Source of the DNA: an uncultured Muribaculaceae bacterium | GTDB taxonomy: Bacteria; Bacteroidota; Bacteroidia; Bacteroidales; Muribaculaceae | DNA: 36,968 bases | NCBI GenBank assembly: GCA_910586895.1 | Contig: CAJUIW010000017.1 | Span: forward strand, 1 to 36,968 | Direction of reading: 5' to 3' | Part shown: positions 1-8,009 of the stretch, in pieces | Position numbering within the stretch: the first letter of the stretch is position 1 | Layout of the letters: every line of letters starts with the position of its first letter | Notes under the pieces: generated by a model | Told to the model about the DNA's origin: nothing | The model's input: the letters and a program-made list of their open reading frames with translations, nothing else | The model's database searches: none | Position numbers and translations under genes: made by a program

Positions 1-54
<54 letters not shown>

Positions 55-89
55 GGTAGGCAAGTGCGCTGTTTTTTGCGTTTGCGATG

Positions 90-120
90 CAAAGGTAGAC
101 ATTATTTTCATTCCACCAAA
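90..120 (-). promoter_or_regulatory. Bacteroidetes-type promoter for tRNA-Gly
   Basis: On the minus strand a -33 TTTG (117-120) is followed after exactly 19 nt by a -7 box TACCTTTG (90-97), matching TAnnTTTG. Transcription would start near 84, about 30 nt before the mature tRNA 5' end. Confidence 0.75.
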
Positions 121-199
121 ATTTTTCAGCATATTTTTTACCATAGAATGTACCATAGTATCATATTTACCTATAAATCACGGAATAAAATCGACAAAT

Positions 200-230
200 T
201 TTGACAAGAATATATATTACATTATATTTG
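200..230 (+). promoter_or_regulatory. Promoter of the 286-756 gene
   Basis: TTTG (200-203), a 19-nt spacer and TATATTTG (223-230) match the Bacteroidetes primary sigma consensus. The predicted start site is near 237, giving a leader of about 50 nt that is very A/T rich before the ATG at 286. Confidence 0.75.
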
Positions 231-285
231 TACATAACATATCACACGAATCAATAACATAAATCATCAAAAAATTCACATTATC

Positions 286-756
286 ATGAAAAAAATCTCA
301 GCTCTTTTTATCCTGATCTGCGCGGTGTGCTTCGCCGCGATGGCCAAGGATGCGCCGGCCCAACCGACAGCTTACTCTGCAAAGCAGACTGCACTGGCCA
401 CAAATCCCGCCTCGGCTTGCAATAAGGGTGGCGAGTCGTTTATCTCCTTCATCAAGCAGTTCAAAGCCAGCCCTAAGTTCCGCAAAGCCCGCACCCGCAT
501 TGGCGGCTACGAATACAGCCTTGAAGGCGAATTTGCCGGCTATATAATAGCTGACTTAAAAATCAAAACAGGCAAGGGCCGGATTGATGGCGAAACATGG
601 TTCGGCACATATTATAATGTAACCGCCAACAGCGTATGGTACTGCATACAATATGAACCCGCACCGGATGCCGAATGGGGCGGCGGAATGACAATGCTGG
701 GCTTCGAGCGCATTAACGGAAAATGGTACGTGGTGTTCGTACAGGCCGCGGGCTGA
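286..756 (+). CDS. Small secreted protein of unknown function (DUF4348-like?)
   Basis: This is a 156-aa protein with a clear N-terminal signal peptide: MKK, a hydrophobic core to about residue 20 and an AMA-K cleavage region. The mature part contains ESFISFIKQFKASPKF near residues 50-65 and ends in a motif like GFERINGKWYVVFVQ. This pattern resembles small periplasmic Bacteroidales proteins annotated as DUF4348, but I am not certain of the assignment. A single cysteine in the mature part is at about residue 45. The gene is monocistronic, with a perfect promoter at 200-230 and a strong terminator at 791-828. No enzymatic motif is visible and I assign no function. Confidence 0.8.
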   Translation: MKKISALFILICAVCFAAMAKDAPAQPTAYSAKQTALATNPASACNKGGESFISFIKQFKASPKFRKARTRIGGYEYSLEGEFAGYIIADLKIKTGKGRIDGETWFGTYYNVTANSVWYCIQYEPAPDAEWGGGMTMLGFERINGKWYVVFVQAAG

Positions 757-790
757 TACCCCGCCCTTTCTCACCCGTACAAAGCTTATA

Positions 791-828
791 CCCTCACGGC
801 ATCCGGATATGCCGTGAGGGATTTTTTT
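791..828 (+). terminator. Rho-independent terminator of the 286-756 gene
   Basis: A perfect 12-bp stem (791-802 with 809-820) with a 6-nt loop is followed by a run of seven T (822-828). The -7 box of bioA begins two bases after the T run, so terminator and next promoter are fused back to back. Confidence 0.92.
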
Positions 829-829
829 G

Positions 830-837
830 TAACTTTG
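830..837 (+). promoter_or_regulatory. -7 box of the biotin operon
   Basis: TAACTTTG fits TAnnTTTG and lies 19 nt before the bioA ATG. The expected -33 position falls inside the terminator hairpin and has no clear TTTG. The leader would be only about 13-15 nt, leaving no room for a riboswitch. Confidence 0.6.
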
Positions 838-856
838 CAAAAATTCCGAAACCGAA

Positions 857-2152
857 ATGACTATCATTAACGATACCTGCCCCGAATGCCTGCACGATCC
901 ATGGGATCGCGAGCATCTGTGGCACCCATATACATCGACCATCAACCCGCTCCCTACCTACAAAGTGGCCTCGGCCAAGGGGGCGCTGCTCAAACTCGCC
1001 GACGGGCGTGAGCTGATTGACGGTATGTCGTCATGGTGGTGCGTGATTCATGGCTACAACCATCCGGCCATCACGGAAGCCGCCCACCGCCAGCTCGACA
1101 CAATGTCGCACGTGATGTTCGGCGGCCTCACCCACGAGCCGGCCATCGAACTCGGCAAGCTGTTGCTTGAAGCGGCACCACCATCGATGCACAATATATT
1201 CTATGCCGACTCAGGTTCCGTAGCCACTGAAGTGGCTATGAAGATGGCTGTGCAGGCGGCAGTGTCGCGCAGCGGTTCGCACCTCAAGACCAACTTCGTG
1301 ACTATACGTTCGGGCTATCATGGCGATACATGGAATGCCATGAGCGTGTGTGATCCTGTGACAGGTATGCACGGTGCCTTCGGTTCGGCTCTACCTGTGC
1401 GCTTCTTTGTGGAGCAGCCGCGCGTGAAGTTTGGCGAGGAATGGCATCCGGAAGCGATGGACGAACTGGAACGCACACTCAGCGAACATCATCATGAAAT
1501 AGCCGGCATGATACTTGAACCGATTGTTCAGGGAGCCGGAGGCATGTACTTCTATCATCCGCAGTATCTTGTTGAAGCGCGCCGTCTGTGTGATAAATAC
1601 GGTATTTACCTGATTTTTGACGAAATAGCCACCGGATTCTGGCGCACAGGGCGCAAATTTGCATGGGAACATGCTGGTGTGGAACCCGACATCATGTGCA
1701 TAGGCAAGGGACTCACCGGCGGATATCTGACCATGAGCGCCGTGCTGACCACACGCGAGGTGGCCGACACTATATCGCGCGGCGAAGCCGGGGTAATGAT
1801 GCACGGCCCCACATTCATGGCCAATCCTCTGGCTTGTGCCATAGCCATAGCATCGCTCAAACTGCTCAACAGTCAGGATATGGCCGCCCGCGTGGCCCAC
1901 ATTGAATCGATGCTACGCCGTATGCTCGAACCCGCCCGCTCGAAGGAGAGCGTCAAGGAGGTCCGCGTGCTCGGTTCGATAGGCGTGATAGAGATGCGTG
2001 AGCCGGTCAACATGGCAGAGTTCCAACGGCAGTGTGTAGACCGTGGCATATGGGTACGCCCCTTCGGACGGCTTGTCTACGTGATGCCCCCTTACGTGAT
2101 AACCGACAGTCAGCTCACCGAACTGACCGGCAAACTGCTTGAAATAATATGA
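857..2152 (+). CDS. bioA: Adenosylmethionine-8-amino-7-oxononanoate aminotransferase
   Basis: BioA is the PLP-dependent class III aminotransferase that converts KAPA to DAPA in biotin synthesis, using SAM as amino donor. The 431-aa length is normal for the family. Visible landmarks are the LWHPYT motif (about 21-26), MSSWWCVIHGYNHP (57-70), ADSGSVATEVAMKMA (117-131) for cofactor phosphate binding, IFDEIATGFWRTG (253-265) with Asp255 for the pyridine nitrogen, and the PLP lysine at Lys284 in CIGKGLTGGY. The start at 857 follows a -7 box with a short leader. The stop overlaps bioF by four bases, which suggests translational coupling in a bioA-bioF-bioGC operon. Confidence 0.96.
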   Translation: MTIINDTCPECLHDPWDREHLWHPYTSTINPLPTYKVASAKGALLKLADGRELIDGMSSWWCVIHGYNHPAITEAAHRQLDTMSHVMFGGLTHEPAIELGKLLLEAAPPSMHNIFYADSGSVATEVAMKMAVQAAVSRSGSHLKTNFVTIRSGYHGDTWNAMSVCDPVTGMHGAFGSALPVRFFVEQPRVKFGEEWHPEAMDELERTLSEHHHEIAGMILEPIVQGAGGMYFYHPQYLVEARRLCDKYGIYLIFDEIATGFWRTGRKFAWEHAGVEPDIMCIGKGLTGGYLTMSAVLTTREVADTISRGEAGVMMHGPTFMANPLACAIAIASLKLLNSQDMAARVAHIESMLRRMLEPARSKESVKEVRVLGSIGVIEMREPVNMAEFQRQCVDRGIWVRPFGRLVYVMPPYVITDSQLTELTGKLLEII

Positions 2153-3294
2153 ACAGCTATTCCCGGCAGCTGAGCCGACTGAAAGAAGAGGGTAACTTCC
2201 GCACTATCCCGGAAGCCGGTGCCGCTGACGTGACTGACTTCTCCACCAACGACTACCTCGGGCTGGGCGCCCGCATGGACCTGCGCGATGAATTCATGGC
2301 TGACAGCGTTCGCTCTTCAGCATCGCTCACCTCATCAGCCTCACGTCTGCTTGCCGCCGATCAAATGAGCTACACACGCTTTGAGAATTATCTCCGAAAG
2401 CTCTACGGACGTGAAGCACTGCTTTTCAACAGCGGCTATCATGCCAATGCCGGACTGATTCCGGCTCTGACGTCAGGTGCACGCACACTGATAGTGGCCG
2501 ACAAGCTTGTCCACGCCAGCATCATTGACGGCATAATGCTCTCAAAGGCCGACTTCCGCCGCTTCCGTCATAACGACACAGCCCACCTCCGACGTATCCT
2601 TGACGCCGAAGCAGGCAAGTATGAACGAGTTATTATAGTAGCCGAATCAATCTACAGCATGGATGGCGATGCAGCACCTCTGGAGGAGTTGGCCGACATC
2701 CGGCTATCGCGCGACAATACCCTGCTGTATATCGACGAAGCTCATGCGCTTGGAGTATGCGGTCCGCGTGGGCTCGGGTTATGTGCAGCCCTCCCGGAGG
2801 AGAAACGCCGCGGTGTAGATGTCATGATAGGCACTCTCGGCAAGGCGTGCGCCTCGTCAGGAGCCTTCGCCATTATGCCGGAGGAGCTGCGCCATGTAGC
2901 GGTCAACCGCGCCCGCAGTTTCATCTTCTCCACCGCGCTTCCCCCAATATGCTGCGAGTGGAGCATGTTCATGATGCAGCATATCGAATCAATGGACAGC
3001 GAGCGCGAGCATCTGCAATCTCTCGCCCGTCAGCTTCATAAAGGGCTGTCACTACTGACCGGCAACAGCCTGCCGACTCCTTCGCATATACAGCCGTTCA
3101 TCGTAGGGTCAGCCTCCCGGGCGGTTGAATTGTCGCAAAGACTACTGGCCCATGGAGTAAAGGTGCTGCCCATACGCACCCCTACCGTTCCGCCGGGCAC
3201 AGAGCGCCTCCGCATCAGCCTCAGCGCGGCGCTCACGGCAGCTGACGTACAACTTCTTATCAACAGCCTTAAGCATGAACTTCCGAATAGTTAG
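2149..3294 (+). CDS. bioF: 8-amino-7-oxononanoate (KAPA) synthase
   Basis: BioF is the PLP-dependent alpha-oxoamine synthase that condenses pimeloyl-ACP (or -CoA) with alanine to give KAPA, the step before BioA. The protein is 381 aa, normal for the family. It shows FSTNDYLGLG (31-40), LLFNSGYHANAG (91-102), DEAHALGVCGPRGLG (196-210) with Asp196 and His199, and the Schiff-base lysine Lys232 in GTLGKACASSGAF. The RISLSA motif lies near the C-terminus. It overlaps bioA by four bases and the next gene by 20 bases. It could be confused with 2-amino-3-ketobutyrate ligase, but the biotin context settles the call. Confidence 0.95.
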   Translation: MNSYSRQLSRLKEEGNFRTIPEAGAADVTDFSTNDYLGLGARMDLRDEFMADSVRSSASLTSSASRLLAADQMSYTRFENYLRKLYGREALLFNSGYHANAGLIPALTSGARTLIVADKLVHASIIDGIMLSKADFRRFRHNDTAHLRRILDAEAGKYERVIIVAESIYSMDGDAAPLEELADIRLSRDNTLLYIDEAHALGVCGPRGLGLCAALPEEKRRGVDVMIGTLGKACASSGAFAIMPEELRHVAVNRARSFIFSTALPPICCEWSMFMMQHIESMDSEREHLQSLARQLHKGLSLLTGNSLPTPSHIQPFIVGSASRAVELSQRLLAHGVKVLPIRTPTVPPGTERLRISLSAALTAADVQLLINSLKHELPNS

Positions 3295-4648
3295 TACGGC
3301 CACACCCGCGCAGCCGGAGCGCCGGTTGCTACTGATATTCGCCGGATGGGCCATGGATGCCGCCCCGTTCAGCCATATCAAGGCTAACGGCATGGATGTA
3401 GCTGTGGTTTGGGATTACCGCGACGTTGACTCATCACTTCCCGACACTATAGCCTCATACTCCGAAATATGCATCATGGCATGGTCATTCGGAGTTCCCG
3501 CTGCAGCCCGGTTCATGTCCGCCAACCCTCAGCTCCCCATCACAGCACGTGTGGCTATAAACGGCACCATGACTCCGGTCAATGACCGCACAGGAATACC
3601 GGAAGACATATTCCGCGGCACTCTTGAGGGGCTATGCGAACGCTCGCTGACTAAATTCTACCGCCGCATGTGCGGCTCAGCCGAGGCATTCGCCCGATTT
3701 ATGTCCGTCAGACCTGAACGCGACATCACTACTCTCGCAGCCGAGCTTGAAGCTGTGGCCGGACGCCACACCACGTATAGCAACTCTCTTTGGGACTCTG
3801 TTGTAATATCAGCCGACGATGCCATAATCCCCCCGGCAAATCAGGAGGTAGCATGGCAGGGCCACCATGACATAAGGCGTATCGACGCCCCTCACATGCC
3901 TGACATGCAGCAGCTTGTCAACGCACTCTTCACCAACAAGCCGCTTATTTCCGACCGCTTCCGAGGGTGCCGCGACAGCTATTCAGAAAACGCCGACATA
4001 CAGTCCGGAATGGCCCTGAGACTTGCATCGCTATGGCCTGCCGCACCAGGATGCCCAAGAAGAATTATTGAGATTGGAGCCGGGTCAGGGGCATACACAC
4101 GCGCCTACGCACCGCATATAGGCCCATCCGACCGGCTCGAATTGTGGGACATAGCCGACATAGATCCCTCCCTGCCGGGAGAGCACCGCATAACAGATGC
4201 GGAAACAGCGATACTCACCCTGCCGCCACATAGCGTGGACATAATAACAGGATCAGCATCCATTCAATGGATGAACTCACCGGCGCTATTTGTAAGCCGC
4301 TGCCTGTCGCGTCTGCGTCCGGGAGGAATGCTGCTGCTGTCAACATTCGGGCCTGACAATTTCAAGGAGATAACCGATGCTGACGGAAGCGCCCCGCACT
4401 ATATATCGGCACAGGCTTGGACCGATATCATCAGCGCCGCAGGATTCAGTGCCGAAATATCCGAGGAGCGTATTATAAGGCAATTCAGCTCACCGTCCGA
4501 AATGCTCCGGCACATACGCCTCACCGGAGTGAACGCCGTGCAGGACGACCCGCTCAAAGCTGCCGCCAAGGCACGCCGCATCGTGCGCACCGGCACATGC
4601 GCCCTAACCTATCACCCTATCTACATACGGGTTATCGCAGGCTGCTGA
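3275..4648 (+). CDS. bioGC: Fused BioG-BioC: pimeloyl-ACP methyl ester esterase / malonyl-ACP O-methyltransferase
   Basis: The 457-aa protein joins two enzymes. Residues 1-225 form a BioG-type alpha/beta hydrolase (DUF452): FAGWAMD near 22-28, nucleophile elbow MAWSFGVPAA with Ser71, an acid candidate at Asp181/Asp182 in SADDAIIPP, and His207 in APHMPDM. Residues 230-457 form a SAM methyltransferase of the BioC type with motif I EIGAGSGAYT (266-275), LELWDI and the GSASIQWM segment typical of BioC. BioC methylates malonyl-ACP to start pimelate synthesis and BioG removes the methyl ester at the end, so one polypeptide carries the first and last step of the diversion from fatty acid synthesis. 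Its 3' end overlaps the convergent glycosyltransferase gene by 17 bp. Neither bioB nor bioD follows. Confidence 0.9.
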   Translation: MNFRIVSTATPAQPERRLLLIFAGWAMDAAPFSHIKANGMDVAVVWDYRDVDSSLPDTIASYSEICIMAWSFGVPAAARFMSANPQLPITARVAINGTMTPVNDRTGIPEDIFRGTLEGLCERSLTKFYRRMCGSAEAFARFMSVRPERDITTLAAELEAVAGRHTTYSNSLWDSVVISADDAIIPPANQEVAWQGHHDIRRIDAPHMPDMQQLVNALFTNKPLISDRFRGCRDSYSENADIQSGMALRLASLWPAAPGCPRRIIEIGAGSGAYTRAYAPHIGPSDRLELWDIADIDPSLPGEHRITDAETAILTLPPHSVDIITGSASIQWMNSPALFVSRCLSRLRPGGMLLLSTFGPDNFKEITDADGSAPHYISAQAWTDIISAAGFSAEISEERIIRQFSSPSEMLRHIRLTGVNAVQDDPLKAAAKARRIVRTGTCALTYHPIYIRVIAGC

Positions 4649-5672
4649 AATGTTTGCGCCCCAAAAGATAATATGACGTGAGGATATTTGGTCTGCGTAC
4701 AGTTCCGTGCAGCAAATCGACATTGGGGTGACGCTTGTAGCCATCACGCATCGATGCAAAGTCGCGATGAGCCTTCACGATAGCTCCGGCATTGCGCCAA
4801 TCGAAACAAACCACGTATTTAGCCCATGCCACAGTGTCGAGCAGACGGCGGCGGAAAAGCGCGCCACGCCTCACACTATCAGGCAGATTCTTATGCAGCA
4901 TCAGCAGATTGTTGCGAAAGTTGAGATACGTTTTCCGCGGATTGGAAGCGTCAAGACTTCCTCCTCCAAGATGAAATACCACCCCTGAAGGCACGGCAGC
5001 AATACGATAGCCCAGCAGCTGCATACGCCAGCATAGGTCAATCTCCTCCATGTGGGCAAAGAAGCGCGGGTCAAGGCCGCCGGCATTCATGTACACATCC
5101 GTGCGCACCATAAGCGCGGCACCGGTAGCCCAGAACAGATTCTCGTCAACCGTGTCATACTGCCCCTCATCCTTCTCCACACTACCGAATATACGGCCGC
5201 GGCAATACGGATAGCCGTTGCGGTCAATATAGCCACCGGCGGCTCCGGCATATTCAAACATCTCCGGATTGCGATAAGCCAGTATCTTAGGCTGGCACGC
5301 AGCCGTGCGGCTGTGGCTTTCCATATACTCATAGAGCGGTGTGAGCCAGTCGCTCTTAACAGCCACATCCGAGTTAAGCAGCACCGTATATTTATATCTG
5401 GTGCTGTCAATGGCCCTGTTATAACCCTCGGCAAATCCATAGTTTTTTGAAAAACGCAGAAGCCGTACATTCGGGAACTCGCTCTTGAGCAGTTCTACCG
5501 AGTCATCATCGCTGCCATTGTCGGCCACTATTATATCAGCAATATCAGTGGGGGTAAACTCCACTACCGAGGGAAGAAACTCACGGAGCAGCTTCGCGCC
5601 GTTCCAGTTGAGAATTATTACGGCTACCGGCTTGTTCAAGTCGGATAGCCCAATATCAGTCCTTTGATTCAT
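4632..5672 (-). CDS. Family 2 glycosyltransferase (rhamnosyltransferase-like)
   Basis: This 346-aa inverting GT-A glycosyltransferase shows VAVIILNWNG (16-25), ADNGSDDDSVELL (50-62) for nucleotide binding, and VLLNSDV (97-103) as the DxD-like metal site. Further on is the FAHMEEIDLCWRMQLLGYRI block typical of WbbL/rhamnosyltransferase-like GT2 members that build polysaccharides or O-antigen from NDP-sugars. No strong membrane helix is seen. It is the last gene of a minus-strand unit with the acyltransferase and mtaB, overlapping the former by 17 bp. Next to a lipid A acyltransferase it likely works in lipopolysaccharide or capsule glycan assembly. Donor and acceptor cannot be told from sequence. 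Confidence 0.88.
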   Translation of the reverse strand: MNQRTDIGLSDLNKPVAVIILNWNGAKLLREFLPSVVEFTPTDIADIIVADNGSDDDSVELLKSEFPNVRLLRFSKNYGFAEGYNRAIDSTRYKYTVLLNSDVAVKSDWLTPLYEYMESHSRTAACQPKILAYRNPEMFEYAGAAGGYIDRNGYPYCRGRIFGSVEKDEGQYDTVDENLFWATGAALMVRTDVYMNAGGLDPRFFAHMEEIDLCWRMQLLGYRIAAVPSGVVFHLGGGSLDASNPRKTYLNFRNNLLMLHKNLPDSVRRGALFRRRLLDTVAWAKYVVCFDWRNAGAIVKAHRDFASMRDGYKRHPNVDLLHGTVRRPNILTSYYLLGRKHFSSLR

Positions 5673-6567
5673 TATCAGGAAATGTTACAGGAATTTTCCA
5701 CCGCTTGTGACTCCACAGCCATATAGATGGATTTCTACGTATAGTTTGTTGTAGCAAAGATGCATAGCGTTCTGTAATAGCCATTTCAGGCAGTCGTGAG
5801 GGCGTTTCGGTAATAAGCCGCATCACTATCCGGTAATGCCCTCGGCGCAGCTTGTACATGTCCATGTACATCACCGCCGAGTCAAGCTTGCGGGCCACCT
5901 GCTCGGTACCTGTAATCATGGCCGTAGGATGGTTGAGCAGATTCACCACATGGGCCACATCGCCGTGGCTTGGTTTCTGGTCGCTCATGAATCCGCATAT
6001 GCCCGGCATCCCGGCCCTGCGCTCCTTTATCAGATCGCGCAGCACAGTCCGCTTGGGATATGACTCGGAGTGAAACCGACCGCGCAGTTTCAGGAAGTAG
6101 CTGTCAAACCATTTGTTGACCAGCGGACGGTACACCTGGCTGAACACGGCGTCGCGTCCCGGCTTAAGGTCAGACCACAGAGTGATAGAAGGTGCCCACT
6201 CCCAGTTGAAGCAGTGGGCGAAATACACCACTATCGAGCGTCCGGAACTCAGGATACGGTCAACCGTAGCCACATTCTCAAACTCCATGCGCCGCATCAT
6301 CTCTTCATCCGATATATGGGCAAGCTTGACTGTCTCCACGAAATAATCGGCGAAATTGCGGTAAAACTGCCGGGCTGTGGCGCGGCATTCGGAAGCCGAC
6401 ATATCGGGAAACGATGCCACGATATTGTCAAGCACCACGCGCCTGCGGTAGCGCACCACATAGTACAGCAGGAAGAATATGACATCCGACAGTGCATAAA
6501 GCGCCCGGAACGGCAACCGCGCCATTCCCCCGAGCATAGCTCCGAGCAAAGAGTAAAGCAACTTCAT
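5656..6567 (-). CDS. Lipid A biosynthesis acyltransferase (LpxL/HtrB family)
   Basis: The 303-aa protein belongs to the lysophospholipid/lauroyl acyltransferase family that transfers secondary acyl chains from acyl-ACP to Kdo-lipid IV-A on the inner face of the inner membrane. An N-terminal membrane anchor covers roughly residues 20-38 (ALYALSDVIFFLLYYVV). The catalytic HX4E motif is His118 to Glu123 in AHCFNWEWAPS. Later, GMPGICGFMSDQKP and a TGTEQVARKLDSAVMYM block correspond to conserved family segments. It overlaps mtaB by four bases and the glycosyltransferase by 17. Bacteroidales often have one such enzyme, giving penta-acylated lipid A, so the gene could be the only lpxL homologue; that is an inference. 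Confidence 0.92.
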   Translation of the reverse strand: MKLLYSLLGAMLGGMARLPFRALYALSDVIFFLLYYVVRYRRRVVLDNIVASFPDMSASECRATARQFYRNFADYFVETVKLAHISDEEMMRRMEFENVATVDRILSSGRSIVVYFAHCFNWEWAPSITLWSDLKPGRDAVFSQVYRPLVNKWFDSYFLKLRGRFHSESYPKRTVLRDLIKERRAGMPGICGFMSDQKPSHGDVAHVVNLLNHPTAMITGTEQVARKLDSAVMYMDMYKLRRGHYRIVMRLITETPSRLPEMAITERYASLLQQTIRRNPSIWLWSHKRWKIPVTFPDNESKD

Positions 6568-7877
6568 AGCACTACCTCCCCTTTCATCTCCTCGCCGGTA
6601 GATTCAAGCAGGCGCACAGGCACCACACGGTTGGCCAATGCGGCATCGGCCGGAATCTCCACCTTTATATAATTGTCAGTAAAGCCGTGCATCACCCCTC
6701 CGCGTGCCGTGTGCTCCACAAGCACCGGACGTGTCTGTCCCACAAAGCGTGAGGTGAATCCGGCGAGCATCTGCTCCGAGGAGTCAATCATGATGCGTGC
6801 CCTGCGGTGCTTCTCCTCCTGACTGACGATATAGTCAATATCCAGCGCCCTCGTGCCGGGACGCTCCGAGTAGGGAAATACGTGCAGACGTGATACTCCT
6901 ATCGACTCGACAAACTCATGCGACCGGCGGAAATGTTCATCCGTTTCGCCACGCGCTCCCACTATAAGGTCAACGCCGATAAACGCATCGGGCATAGCAT
7001 TATGTATATGCTCCATACGGCTTCGGAACAGTGCCGTATCATAGTGGCGGCGCATAAGCCGGAGCACCTCGTCGTCGCCGCACTGAAGCGGCACATGGAA
7101 GTGAGGCATGAACCGGCGTGAGCTGGCAACGAAATCAATAATTTCGTCCGACAGCAGATTCGGCTCTATGGATGATATGCGGTAACGCTCTATCCCGTCC
7201 ACTGCGTCAAGTTCACGTATAAGGTCGAGGAACGTGTCGCTGCGGCCCTTGCCAAAATCGCCTATGTTGACTCCTGTCAACACTATCTCCTTGGCGCCTT
7301 GCGAGGCGGCGTCAGCAGCCTGAGCCACAATATCGTCAATGGAACCCGAGCGGCTTCGCCCGCGTGCGAAAGGGATGGTGCAGTAGCTGCAGAAGTAGTC
7401 GCAGCCGTCCTGCACCTTCAGGAAATAGCGTGTACGGTCGCCACGCGAGCATGACGGGGAGAATTCACGGATATCCTTTGTCGGGGTAACTAACGTCTGC
7501 GGTTCATGGCTTGCCATCCATGCATCTATATACTCGGCAAGCCGTAGCTTACGGTCGGTGCCCGCCACGATAGCCACACCAGGCAGCCCCGACACCTCCT
7601 CAGGCTTCAGCTGTGCATAACACCCCGTCACCACAATTGCGGCATCGGGATAGCGGCGCGCAAAAGAGCGGATAGTCTGGCGGCACTTCTTGTCAGCCAG
7701 CTCCGTCACGGAACAGGTGTTAATCACTATCAGGTCCGGAGTATCGCCACGCTGCACACGCATGATACCTCTGTCGGCAAGCAGTTTTGCCACCGTGGAG
7801 GTTTCGGCAAAGTTCAGCTTGCATCCGAATGTATGGAACAGCGCCTTCCTGGAGGCAAACGTCGAGTCATCTATCAT
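6564..7877 (-). CDS. mtaB: tRNA (N6-threonylcarbamoyladenosine-37-C2) methylthiotransferase
   Basis: MtaB is a radical-SAM methylthiotransferase that converts t6A37 to ms2t6A37 in ANN-decoding tRNAs. The 437-aa protein has the three-domain MiaB/RimO/MtaB plan. The N-terminal UPF0004 domain has cluster cysteines Cys19 (FGCKLN), Cys55 (NTCSV) and Cys86 (TGCYAQ). The radical SAM core has Cys159-x3-Cys163-x2-Cys166 (CDYFCSYC), and a short TRAM-like tail binds tRNA. The FGCKLN form and YCTIPFARG fit MtaB rather than MiaB or RimO. It heads a three-gene minus-strand operon. A TAACTTTG box sits at 7882-7889, only five bases before the ATG, so the transcript may be leaderless. Confidence 0.93.
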   Translation of the reverse strand: MIDDSTFASRKALFHTFGCKLNFAETSTVAKLLADRGIMRVQRGDTPDLIVINTCSVTELADKKCRQTIRSFARRYPDAAIVVTGCYAQLKPEEVSGLPGVAIVAGTDRKLRLAEYIDAWMASHEPQTLVTPTKDIREFSPSCSRGDRTRYFLKVQDGCDYFCSYCTIPFARGRSRSGSIDDIVAQAADAASQGAKEIVLTGVNIGDFGKGRSDTFLDLIRELDAVDGIERYRISSIEPNLLSDEIIDFVASSRRFMPHFHVPLQCGDDEVLRLMRRHYDTALFRSRMEHIHNAMPDAFIGVDLIVGARGETDEHFRRSHEFVESIGVSRLHVFPYSERPGTRALDIDYIVSQEEKHRRARIMIDSSEQMLAGFTSRFVGQTRPVLVEHTARGGVMHGFTDNYIKVEIPADAALANRVVPVRLLESTGEEMKGEVVL

Positions 7878-7881
7878 GCTG

Positions 7882-7889
7882 CAAAGTTA
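7882..7889 (-). promoter_or_regulatory. Candidate -7 box of the mtaB operon, immediately before the ATG
   Basis: Minus-strand TAACTTTG matches TAnnTTTG but ends five bases before the mtaB start codon (7877). The usual distance to +1 would put the start site at or within a base or two of the A of ATG. No clear -33 element is seen. Confidence 0.4.
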
Positions 7890-7899
7890 AGCATAAAAA

Positions 7900-7930
7900 T
7901 TGGCGGATAGCCTACATTGTAGTATCTTTG
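7900..7930 (+). promoter_or_regulatory. Promoter of the acyl-CoA synthetase gene
   Basis: TTG at 7900-7902, a 20-nt spacer and TATCTTTG at 7923-7930 fit the Bacteroidetes consensus. Start site near 7937 gives a leader of about 73 nt. It is divergent from the mtaB operon. Confidence 0.65.
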
Positions 7931-8009
7931 TATGATTTGAGAACCATAACTGATGGCTAATTGTATTAATAGAAGCAAATTACTACTCCCATCATAACCG
8001 AATACAACT

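Noticed and set aside
838..856. Biotin-responsive riboswitch or BirA operator before bioA
   Set aside because: The leader is about 13-15 nt and shows no dyad symmetry of BirA-site type; nothing supports regulation by biotin from this sequence.
5052..5450. 132-codon plus-strand frame opposite the glycosyltransferase
   Set aside because: It is antisense to a gene with clear GT2 motifs; no promoter and no recognisable family.
6070..6672. 200-codon open frame on the plus strand opposite the lipid A acyltransferase gene
   Set aside because: It lies entirely antisense to convincing genes, its product is rich in His/Arg without family motifs, and no promoter box precedes it.
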